A stretch of DNA of 64,000 nucleotides, from positions 124,001 to 188,000 of the forward strand of contig CAWGGE010000001.1 in NCBI GenBank assembly GCA_963822045.1. Reading direction: 5' to 3'. A program made the position numbers and the translations under genes. Below, in pieces: positions 7,662 through 14,863 of the stretch. The stretch comes from SbD1 sp963822045 (GTDB lineage: Bacteria; Desulfobacterota; Syntrophobacteria; Syntrophobacterales; Syntrophobacteraceae). Position 1 is the first letter of the stretch; every line of letters starts with the position of its first letter. The notes beneath the pieces were generated by a model. It was not told where the DNA came from. It saw nothing but the letters and a program-made list of their open reading frames with translations, and did no database searches.

Positions 7662-9550
7662 ATCCGGGCGCCCTTGTCATAGCTTCCGAGGAATTTGAAA
7701 AATTCAGTCTTTTCCACCAGTTCGGCCAGAATGTGCCTCCGGCTCTCCTCGGTCACGTCGGTTTCCAGATCAACATAGAACAGGTACTCCCAGGGCCTGC
7801 TGTGGATCGGCCTCGACTCGATTTTGACAATATTTATATCGTTTAGTGAAAAAATCCTAAGCGTTTCGAACAAAGCCCCCGGCTTGTCGCTTACCGAATA
7901 GATCAGGGAGGATTTATTTTGAGGACCTGGAAGAGATTCATTCCTGGATATAACAACGAATCGGGTGAAATTCCGGGGATTGGTCTCTATGCCTTCCTTG
8001 AGAATCGCCAGCCGGGCAACCTCTTCCGCTCCTTCGCCTGCGATGGCAGCCTCTTTGGGATCAGCGCCCTCTTTTACCCTTCCAACGGCCGAGGCAGTAT
8101 CTTTACACGCTATCAAGTCCCAGCCGGGATTTTTTTCCAGATACTCCCTGCACTGCTGAAAGGCCTGAGGATGTGAATAGATTCTTTCCAGCCCTTCGAT
8201 CGATGCTTCCGGCTGCCCCAGTAGATTATGTTTGATCCTCAAGGTCAACTCACCGACTATTTTGAGCTCATATTCAAGCAGCAGGTCATAGTTCTCATGA
8301 ATGCTGCCTGTAAGGCTGTTTTCGACCGGAACGACGCCGAAGGCCGCCTGCTCGCTGTCCACCAGAGCGAAGACCTCTCTAAATGAGGAACAGTCCCGGA
8401 GAGGGACCTCATCGCCGAAAAATTGCGTGCACGCCTTGTGAGAGAAGGAACCGGGCACGCCGCTGTAGACAACCGTTGCAGGCGCCCTCCCCTCCCCCCG
8501 GCGCGGTCTCATGACAGCGGCTTTGTCGAGGTATGCGTAATCAAGCTGTTTTCCAACAACAGGGGCAATAACATAAAGGTCTCTCATGAGCTGCTCGAAC
8601 TGTTCCGGATAGAGGCTCTGGGGCCCATCGGATAACGCTTTGTCCGGTTCTGTATGCACTTCCACTATGAGACCGTCAGCACCCGCAGCTATGGCTGCGC
8701 GAGCCATGGGACTGACTTTTTCTCTGATCCCGGTGGCATGGCTCGGGTCCACGATAATCGGCAGGTGGGTAAGCTTCTTGATGACGGGAACGGCGGTAAG
8801 GTCCAGAGTATTTCGCGTGTAGCGCTCGAATGTGCGTATCCCGCGCTCACACAGCATTACCTGGTCGTTTCCTTCCGAGAGAATGTATTCGGCGGACATG
8901 AGCCATTCCTCGATAGTCGCCGACAATCCCCGTTTCAAAAGCACCGGCTTGCCTATTCGGCCAACGGACTTCAGCAGTTCGAAATTTTGCATATTTCGAG
9001 CCCCGATTTGAACAACATCAACGTATTTCATCATCAGATCCGCCTGGCTCGGAGAGGTCATCTCCGAGACAATTCCAAGTCCGGTCTCTTCCCTTACCTC
9101 ACTGAGTATCTTCAACCCCTCCTCTCCCAGTCCCTGGAAAGCATAGGGAGAGGTCCTCGGCTTGAACGCCCCGCCACGGAACAGCACGGCCCCGTGTTTG
9201 CGCACGGTGCGCGCAATGTCCAGAGTTGTCTTCCTGTCTTCAACACCGCATGGACCGGCGATCACTACCAGGCGGTCCCCACCTACGGAAACATCTCCGA
9301 CTTTTATGATAGAAGCGGCAGGATGCAGTTCGCGGCTCACCAGCTTGTAAGGTTTGGATATGGGAACGGCCTTTTCCACGCCAGGCAGCGATTCATAATA
9401 TGCGCTTTCCCTGTACATCTTGCCGACAATTCCCAGGACTCGTTCTTCCACCCCTCCTATGTCCTTCACCATATGGCCTTCGGAGCGAAGCAGGTCCTTG
9501 AGCCTCTCAATTTCTTCCTTTGTTATCCCTTTTGCGAGTACGAGAATCAC
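7658..9550 (-). CDS. fused DAHP synthase-prephenate dehydratase
   Basis: A bifunctional aromatic amino acid enzyme of ~630 residues. Residues 1-65 form the small ferredoxin-like regulatory domain of type Ib DAHP synthases. Residues ~75-335 are the catalytic barrel (VVIAGPCGVEDR, LFRGGAFKPRTSPYAFQG, IVDPSHATG), which joins PEP and erythrose-4-phosphate. Residues ~360-540 are prephenate dehydratase (YSGVPGSFSHKA, FGVVPVENSLTGS, the catalytic NFTRF). Residues ~550-625 are an ACT domain with ESRP, the Phe-binding motif. The start is taken as GTG at 9550, 7 bp after GGAGG; an upstream TTG at 9568 lacks a site. One polypeptide thus carries the first step and the committed Phe step. A Phe-rich leader peptide and attenuator lie upstream. 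Confidence 0.95.
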   Translation of the reverse strand: MILVLAKGITKEEIERLKDLLRSEGHMVKDIGGVEERVLGIVGKMYRESAYYESLPGVEKAVPISKPYKLVSRELHPAASIIKVGDVSVGGDRLVVIAGPCGVEDRKTTLDIARTVRKHGAVLFRGGAFKPRTSPYAFQGLGEEGLKILSEVREETGLGIVSEMTSPSQADLMMKYVDVVQIGARNMQNFELLKSVGRIGKPVLLKRGLSATIEEWLMSAEYILSEGNDQVMLCERGIRTFERYTRNTLDLTAVPVIKKLTHLPIIVDPSHATGIREKVSPMARAAIAAGADGLIVEVHTEPDKALSDGPQSLYPEQFEQLMRDLYVIAPVVGKQLDYAYLDKAAVMRPRRGEGRAPATVVYSGVPGSFSHKACTQFFGDEVPLRDCSSFREVFALVDSEQAAFGVVPVENSLTGSIHENYDLLLEYELKIVGELTLRIKHNLLGQPEASIEGLERIYSHPQAFQQCREYLEKNPGWDLIACKDTASAVGRVKEGADPKEAAIAGEGAEEVARLAILKEGIETNPRNFTRFVVISRNESLPGPQNKSSLIYSVSDKPGALFETLRIFSLNDINIVKIESRPIHSRPWEYLFYVDLETDVTEESRRHILAELVEKTEFFKFLGSYDKGARM

Positions 9551-9588
9551 GGCAAATCCTCCGGTCAAATGTTTGAGTTGACTGCAAT

Positions 9589-9620
9589 AAAAAAACCCCG
9601 AAGAAAACTCCTCGGGGTTT
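9589..9620 (-). terminator. attenuator terminator ahead of aroF-pheA
   Basis: On the minus strand an AAACCCCGA stem pairs with TCGGGGTTT across a short loop, followed by seven U residues (9595-9589). It ends about 38 bp upstream of the GTG start of the DAHP synthase-prephenate dehydratase gene and just downstream of the Phe-rich leader, so it would stop transcription before the structural gene. Confidence 0.9.
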
Positions 9621-9700
9621 AGAACTTGGGGGCCCCGGGGAAGATTCCTTATCCACCTGGGCCTTTTTCTATAAGCTAATATCCCGGGTGGACACTCCTA
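9621..9700 (-). promoter_or_regulatory. antiterminator/pause segment of the Phe attenuator
   Basis: On the minus strand the end of the leader coding region carries TCCACCCGGG (9683-9694 area). This can pair with CCCAGGTGGA at ~9651-9662, a classic 1:2 pause hairpin. The CTTCCCCGGGG segment at ~9632-9645 can pair with the CCCCGAGG of the terminator's first arm, giving an alternative antiterminator. Stalling of a ribosome on the Phe codons would block the first pairing. The pairings are by eye, without energy calculation. Confidence 0.6.
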
Positions 9701-9804
9701 AAGAAGCAAAAAAAGAAGCCGGAAAAGAACAGAAAACCAGTTCCATCCGGTCGGCGCCAGCCAGGGAAAAAAGAGCAAATATCGAGAAACGGTTTTCTAT
9801 TCAT
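9676..9804 (-). CDS. phenylalanine-rich leader peptide
   Basis: A 42-residue open frame starting MNRKPFLDICSFF and ending ...FFRSVHPGY. Eleven residues are Phe, in clusters F-L-F-F, F-F-F and C-F-F in the second half, immediately before the pause and terminator hairpins. This is the layout of pheL-type leaders, where uncharged tRNA-Phe stalls the ribosome and lets transcription pass the attenuator. The ATG at 9804 has an AAAAAGGG ribosome site about 7 bp upstream; a longer in-frame start at 9888 is less likely. The downstream gene makes phenylalanine, which fits. Confidence 0.85.
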   Translation of the reverse strand: MNRKPFLDICSFFPGWRRPDGTGFLFFSGFFFCFFRSVHPGY

Positions 9805-9894
9805 AAAGAACCCTTTTTGAAATTCCAGAGCAAGAATAGAAAATCTGCCGGACTTTGTCAAGCCCCCATTCCGATGCATTTTAAGCATGCCGCA

Positions 9895-10545
9895 CTAACA
9901 GAGCAGCACGCGCCTTTCCACCAGCCTGTACATATAGTTGGAGTAAGAAGGGACACCGAAAACCACGCATGATAGCTCTTGCTTATCGTTTAGAAAAACA
10001 TCCACTGCCTTTCTGACCTCCTGTTCTCCGTCATGACCCAAAAAAATCCCCCCTGGCTTCAGTTTCGGATACCACGCCTGCAGATCCGCGAGACACCCCT
10101 TGTAGCTATGATCGCCATCGATGAATATCATGTCAAAACTCTGATCTTCAAAATCAGAGGATGCAGCAACACTGTCTTTCCTCATCGGCACAAAAAAGGT
10201 TGGCAGCCCGGATTCGAAAATATTCTGCTCGAAGGTATCAAATAAGAGCCTTTCTTTTATCACGTCCATCGATTGGTGTTCATCAGAACCTTCCCAGGTA
10301 TCTACGCAAAAGATCCTGGCGCCGTATTTCCCGTTGTCGTAAAGAGTCTTTGCCATAATCAGAGCCGAGAGGCCCATGAAACTGCCGATTTCAACGATTT
10401 TCGCATTGAAAGGCATTTGCGAAGCAAAGCGGTTCAGTATTTCGACGTCTCCAGGCAGGAGATAACCCTTTACGCCGTTAATTTCCAGCAAACCATCCAC
10501 GATCTTACATGTGAGAGGTTCGGTCCATTTCCGACTGGCATTCAT
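9895..10545 (-). CDS. class I SAM methyltransferase (Methyltransf_24/CmcI-like)
   Basis: A 216-residue Rossmann methyltransferase. Motif I is KIVEIGSFMGLSALIMA, and an acidic strand end IFCVDTWEGSDE follows; Methyltransf_24 members also have the FDMIFIDGDHSYKGCLADLQAW metal-site region seen here, then LKPGGIFLGHD. Such enzymes methylate hydroxyls of sugars or small metabolites. It overlaps the upstream TPR gene by 4 bp and is the last gene of a minus-strand run that begins at 14437 and also contains a glycosyltransferase. A role in tailoring a surface glycan is inferred from that context. Confidence 0.85.
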   Translation of the reverse strand: MNASRKWTEPLTCKIVDGLLEINGVKGYLLPGDVEILNRFASQMPFNAKIVEIGSFMGLSALIMAKTLYDNGKYGARIFCVDTWEGSDEHQSMDVIKERLLFDTFEQNIFESGLPTFFVPMRKDSVAASSDFEDQSFDMIFIDGDHSYKGCLADLQAWYPKLKPGGIFLGHDGEQEVRKAVDVFLNDKQELSCVVFGVPSYSNYMYRLVERRVLLC

Positions 10546-10880
10546 TGTTGACTCCTATTACCGCATTCCATAGCGCCTTTTGTTGCTGCATTGTCAAGAC
10601 AGGATGGCAACGGAAGACCGACCCGAGCGGCCATGGAAAGGGTTTCCTTGTCGCTTCCATCCAAAGCCAGGGCACGCCCTGCCGCTTCACGCGCCAGCGG
10701 CACTTGACCAAGGCCGTATATCACTGTGGCCAGCCGGGTGAGCAATTTGGCATTTTCCGGAGCCAAAGCGAGTGTTTGCTTGAGCAACTCGGTTGCAGCG
10801 GAATAATTGCCATTTTTATATTGTCTATGAGCTTCGCCTATCAGGTCTTTCAAACGCTCCATGCTCGAAGATGCCGCCAT
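10542..10880 (-). CDS. small TPR protein
   Basis: A 112-residue protein with about two TPR-like units: AHRQYKNGNYSAATELLKQTLALAPEN, then a second helix pair LLTRLATVIYGLGQVPLAREAAGRALALDG. TPRs mediate protein contacts. It overlaps the upstream glycosyltransferase by ~56 bp and the downstream methyltransferase start by 4 bp, so it is translated as part of the same operon. The C-terminal ~25 residues look unstructured. The start could also be the ATG at 10862. Confidence 0.7.
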   Translation of the reverse strand: MAASSSMERLKDLIGEAHRQYKNGNYSAATELLKQTLALAPENAKLLTRLATVIYGLGQVPLAREAAGRALALDGSDKETLSMAARVGLPLPSCLDNAATKGAMECGNRSQQ

Positions 10881-12060
10881 GATCGCAACTCACTTTCGTG
10901 GGAGTGAAATGGGATATCGGAGCGGGCCGGGGGGCGTCGGGAGCAATGCTGCCAAAGGCTATTAATCTGCGCCCTGATTCTAAACGGAATAATTCACTTT
11001 TCGACTTATCCATCTCCAGTAAAGGGAATTGGCCGTTTGCTGCAGAGCCTGTGCTATGAGAATTCACGATTGCCGAGTACAGATTTTGGACCAGCGGGTT
11101 ATCTACCGAGTGCAGCACCTTCACCACATCAAGTGCTTCTCGCCAACGGCCAAGCATTGCGTAGGCTGCTGCAAGGTTTCCTGCCGCGATGGCAGAATTG
11201 GATAACTTCATGGCCTGATCGAGAAACAAGACTGCCATCTGGCCGTAACGATCGTTGAACAAAGGAGATGTCAACATTTTTGCCCCGATGTCAAGGCAGG
11301 CATGGAACCTGGCAGTCCCTTGATCAGCGCATTCCAAGATGGATGGATATAACGATTCCACAGTCAGCCTGTTGTTGTGCCGATCAAGTGCTTTCTCGAA
11401 AGTTAGGTGTGAAGCATGACGAACCATATCCGTCTTCACCGCAGTCATGCTCTTATCGTGAAGTCTGTAGTAATAGAGGATCTGAGGCACATAGACAGGC
11501 TCGAAGTGTTCCATGATCCGCAGCCACATGTCCCAATCTTCGGCGCCTTCCAATTGTGGATCATACAGGCCGATCCGCTCCTGGCACTCACGCCGGTATA
11601 GAAAAGAGGCGTTGCCCGGATTGCAGCGCAATAGGCTGGGATAGCTGAAATCCTGATCGCGGCAGACGCCCGTGATTCGGTCTTTTTGATCAATCCAGGC
11701 AAAGGAGGAGTAAGCAAATCCGGCTTCAGGGCAGGTTTCCAACGCAGCCACCAGCATCTCGAGGAACAAGGGCGAGCAGTAGTTATCGTCGGAGGTCCAG
11801 GTCAGATATTTTCCTCGAGCCAGATCAAAACCTGTGTTGAGCGCATGCGGCAGGTGCTTGTTCGGCTGTGAGATGATGACCAGACGCGGGTCGGTCAACG
11901 AATCGAGATATTCGCGCGTGTCATCAGTTGAGCCATCATCTACGATTATTAATTCAAAGTTGGAAACGGTCTGTCCGAGGATACTTTCTACAGAAACGGG
12001 TAAGAGCTCGACGTGATTGTATGTGGGCAGCACAATTGAAACCATGGGTGTACTCTGCAT
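10825..12060 (-). CDS. family 2 glycosyltransferase with C-terminal helical region
   Basis: A GT-A glycosyltransferase of ~411 residues. VSIVLPTYNHVELLPVSVESIL and FELIIVDDGSTDDT form the nucleotide-sugar site, T-W-T-S-D-D-N supplies the metal-binding DxD-like motif, and GAEDWDMWLRI matches the ED acceptor-side motif. After residue ~270 comes a helical, TPR-like tail (AIAAGNLAAAYAMLGRWREALDVV). It would transfer a sugar from an activated donor to a glycan or lipid at the inner membrane. I take the start at the ATG at 12060 behind an AGGCGG; an in-frame ATG at 12129 overlaps the upstream gene. Confidence 0.88.
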   Translation of the reverse strand: MQSTPMVSIVLPTYNHVELLPVSVESILGQTVSNFELIIVDDGSTDDTREYLDSLTDPRLVIISQPNKHLPHALNTGFDLARGKYLTWTSDDNYCSPLFLEMLVAALETCPEAGFAYSSFAWIDQKDRITGVCRDQDFSYPSLLRCNPGNASFLYRRECQERIGLYDPQLEGAEDWDMWLRIMEHFEPVYVPQILYYYRLHDKSMTAVKTDMVRHASHLTFEKALDRHNNRLTVESLYPSILECADQGTARFHACLDIGAKMLTSPLFNDRYGQMAVLFLDQAMKLSNSAIAAGNLAAAYAMLGRWREALDVVKVLHSVDNPLVQNLYSAIVNSHSTGSAANGQFPLLEMDKSKSELFRLESGRRLIAFGSIAPDAPRPAPISHFTPTKVSCDHGGIFEHGAFERPDRRSS

Positions 12061-12097
12061 GTGGAGGCCGCCTTTGGTTATGACGTTAGAAGGCAAA

Positions 12098-14437
12098 TCA
12101 ACAAGGTTCATATGCAGCCAGTGGATCACTGGGGATAACTGCGAGACAAGGTGTTTCTTTTACCTGTCCGACGGTGCAAAGCAAGTAGCCCTGTGCAAGT
12201 TCCTGTTTTTCCCGCTGAGATAAGGATGCAAAGAAACTGCGCAACGACTCCGCCACTGGCTCGAACCCCGGAACATTGAGGAAGTTCACGCTGTGCTCAG
12301 GGCTCACTGTGAATTCCCATACAGATCGAAATCCCGCCTGCTCAAAAAAGGGTCGCATCGTTAATTTCGGATCTTCGAACCCATAAGGCCAGAGTTGGGC
12401 TCTCTCCTGCACAAATTTTCCTACTCGGTACGCCATACTACGTGCATTCGGCACAAGAGAAATGACCAATCGCCTTGCTACACGACGCGATTCGCTGAGA
12501 ACATGAACAATTTCAGTCGCGGTAAAGTGCTCGAGTACCCCGCTACTCCAAACGACATCAACCGAATCTTCCGGCAACGGTAATAAACACTTAATGTCCG
12601 CTAGTATACTTTGCGTTATATTTATATGGAGTTTATCAAAAACAGCTTGGCCAAAAGCGAGGCTCTCTTCACTATAATCAAGAAGAAGAATATCACGACC
12701 GCGGATACCTAGAAACGCCGAAATCTCAGCAGTACCGCTTCCTAGTTCAAGTACCCTTTCCCCGGGGTAAGTCAAATCCAGAATAGTCTCGGCCCATGGT
12801 GGCAGATTCCCGTTCCGGGCGGCGAGCGCAATATGGTCGGCGGTGGAATTACCTACAATAACTTTATGCCATTCATGTGCGGTTAACTCTTGATCAGTGG
12901 TCTCAGGCCCCGGTGACTCCATCTGCACGGTCGGTGTCTGTATCCTAATTTTTCGACCTACCCAGGCAATGAACAATCCGTCCGGCTGTTTTTGCCTGTC
13001 ATAGGAAATTTCTTCGTAGTAATGATCCCGGCAAGTTCGGGCCAGCCATTGATCAACTTCATGAGGGAAAAACCACCTCTCCCATTCGGTAGTCTCAAGA
13101 GCCCCCCATTTGTCGGCATTTTTGTCAATTATAATGATCGTTCCGTCTGGTTTGATAACTCTGGTGAACTCAGTTATTACACGTTCAGGGTCTGTAACAT
13201 GCTCTAAAGTCTCCACACAGTAAAGTACATCAATTGAGGCATCTTCAAATGGTAAGTCATGAAGTGTGGAGTGATGTATTTCGATGCCTTTTGGAACATG
13301 CTCCAGCAACTGTTTGGATATGTCAACTCCATCAATTTTTGCATTGGGGAAAAGTTTCATGAGCTCAGCAGCGAAGCGACCTTTTCCACAACCAGCGTCC
13401 ACTACGCGCTTCCCATTCAAGTCCCCAACTGCACGTGTGATCGCAAACAAGCGACCATCATTGGGATCTAAACGGTCTGGGAAAAGGTGGTTATTCTCGT
13501 CAAAAAACGATTCACGCCTGAGGTTTTCAGCATCCATGTAAAACTTTACCGCCCAAGATATTTCAGCGCATGGAAAATACGCTGCCTTGACACCATACGA
13601 ACCGTAGAACCCGCCGGTTGCGTTCTGCAATAGTTGCAGTGCGTTCAGCGCCTTATCCGCTCTGTCTCTTTCACCCAGGGAGTACCAGATTTTACTAAGT
13701 TGTGCCAGTCCTGTGGAACAAATCCATTGAGCGTCGCTATAGGCTGGTACAAGACCGTTCTCCTGTTGGTGCGGAACCAAGGTAGCCATGCCTTTACGGG
13801 CTAAATCAGGCTCACCTAATTCTATAAATGCCTCTTGTATGTAGGCATAGAAATGTGTCAGGTGATTTGGGCGGGCAAATGCAAAGAGGTCTGTGTTTCG
13901 CAAATAGTAACCCAATGCGTTTTCAACGAATCGTATGTATCTATTCTCGCAAATAAGTTCACCGGCCTGTCGCAGCGGACCAAGGACATACAGATGGACA
14001 CCTTCACTAACCTCTCCTCGCGGTCCCATATTCCACGCGCTGCCCGGGGGCGGCACTCGAAGCCGGCCCGTCGCGAAATCTGAAGTCGCGACCAACCAAT
14101 CACATGCTCGGCGAAGTGGTTGCTCCAGTTCCGGCATTTGAGGCAGGATAGCAAGCCAACCCCGAACCACCTGTCCCGTGTCAAATGCAAATCCTCCTGC
14201 CCCGCTGCACTCACCAAAAGATCCATCGGGGGACTGCACCTCTGTCAGCCATGCTGCATACTGTCTTGCCAGGGTTCGCTCGCCGGTATGAAGTAACGTA
14301 GGGATAAAGTACCCGGTCACTTCAGGATACGGGACCCTTGATTGCGAATGAGTGATGATTCCTCCGCCTGGAATAGTATTTCTTTTCACCCAGTCTCTGG
14401 CGCCATCCATCATACGAATCCAAAACTCCCTGAACAT
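12098..14437 (-). CDS. alpha-toroid plus tandem methyltransferase fusion protein
   Basis: A 779-residue three-part protein. Residues 1-310 form an alpha/alpha-toroid resembling terpene cyclase or glycoside-processing barrels, with repeats such as SPDGSFGECSGAGGFAFDTGQVVRG-like Q-x-x-D-G and Q-N-A-T-G-G-F-Y-G-S-Y-G motifs. Residues ~325-490 are a class I methyltransferase (RVVDAGCGKGRFAAEL, YCVETLEHV). Residues ~555-720 are a second methyltransferase (RVLELGSGTAEISAFL, then VDVVWSSGVLEHF). The barrel may bind or cleave a polysaccharide, and the two transferases may modify it. It is the first gene of the minus-strand run and divergent from the GT fusion at 14864. The exact substrate cannot be told. 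Confidence 0.8.
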   Translation of the reverse strand: MFREFWIRMMDGARDWVKRNTIPGGGIITHSQSRVPYPEVTGYFIPTLLHTGERTLARQYAAWLTEVQSPDGSFGECSGAGGFAFDTGQVVRGWLAILPQMPELEQPLRRACDWLVATSDFATGRLRVPPPGSAWNMGPRGEVSEGVHLYVLGPLRQAGELICENRYIRFVENALGYYLRNTDLFAFARPNHLTHFYAYIQEAFIELGEPDLARKGMATLVPHQQENGLVPAYSDAQWICSTGLAQLSKIWYSLGERDRADKALNALQLLQNATGGFYGSYGVKAAYFPCAEISWAVKFYMDAENLRRESFFDENNHLFPDRLDPNDGRLFAITRAVGDLNGKRVVDAGCGKGRFAAELMKLFPNAKIDGVDISKQLLEHVPKGIEIHHSTLHDLPFEDASIDVLYCVETLEHVTDPERVITEFTRVIKPDGTIIIIDKNADKWGALETTEWERWFFPHEVDQWLARTCRDHYYEEISYDRQKQPDGLFIAWVGRKIRIQTPTVQMESPGPETTDQELTAHEWHKVIVGNSTADHIALAARNGNLPPWAETILDLTYPGERVLELGSGTAEISAFLGIRGRDILLLDYSEESLAFGQAVFDKLHINITQSILADIKCLLPLPEDSVDVVWSSGVLEHFTATEIVHVLSESRRVARRLVISLVPNARSMAYRVGKFVQERAQLWPYGFEDPKLTMRPFFEQAGFRSVWEFTVSPEHSVNFLNVPGFEPVAESLRSFFASLSQREKQELAQGYLLCTVGQVKETPCLAVIPSDPLAAYEPC

Positions 14438-14863
14438 TTGGAATGAAACGTGAATCCTTATTACCTTGAGTCAGAATTGAGGATCTCCACTCTTGGCTGA
14501 TCGACACAAGGTGCGTTTGCTTGTGGAAAATGCAATCGGCGTGCCACACCGAGACGGCCTAAGAGAAACCATTTAACTGCAAGGATCACGATCTTTCCGG
14601 AAGGCGAGCCTTATCGGGCTGAACTTTACATGGGCTCTTCAGTCACGCCGATCTCATCATCCCACATCGGTGCAGCTTGAGTATCTGCCAACTATTTGAC
14701 ACCAGAGGGGTGTAAAGAGCCGCCGGATAGGGGGCCGTCCAGGATTGGCCAGGATTTTGCTCTATGTACACAATCTTCATGCTAAGCGTGCACCTGTCAG
14801 CAACGTTCGAATTTGCGCCCTGTGCAGCGCAGATGACAGAGCAGATCGCGATCAGAGGATGAG
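14438..14863. other. divergent intergenic region of the glycan cluster
   Basis: Upstream DNA for both the minus-strand methyltransferase operon and the plus-strand glycosyltransferase. It should hold both promoters, but I could not pick convincing -35/-10 boxes by eye. No gene is supported. Confidence 0.4.

Noticed and set aside
8654..9622. 322-codon plus-strand frame
   Set aside because: It is the antisense shadow of the DAHP synthase domain, whose motifs are clear on the minus strand.
9676..9888. the leader peptide read as a 70-residue protein starting at 9888
   Set aside because: The ATG at 9804 has the better ribosome site and the Phe-rich part alone explains the attenuation, so the longer version was not used.
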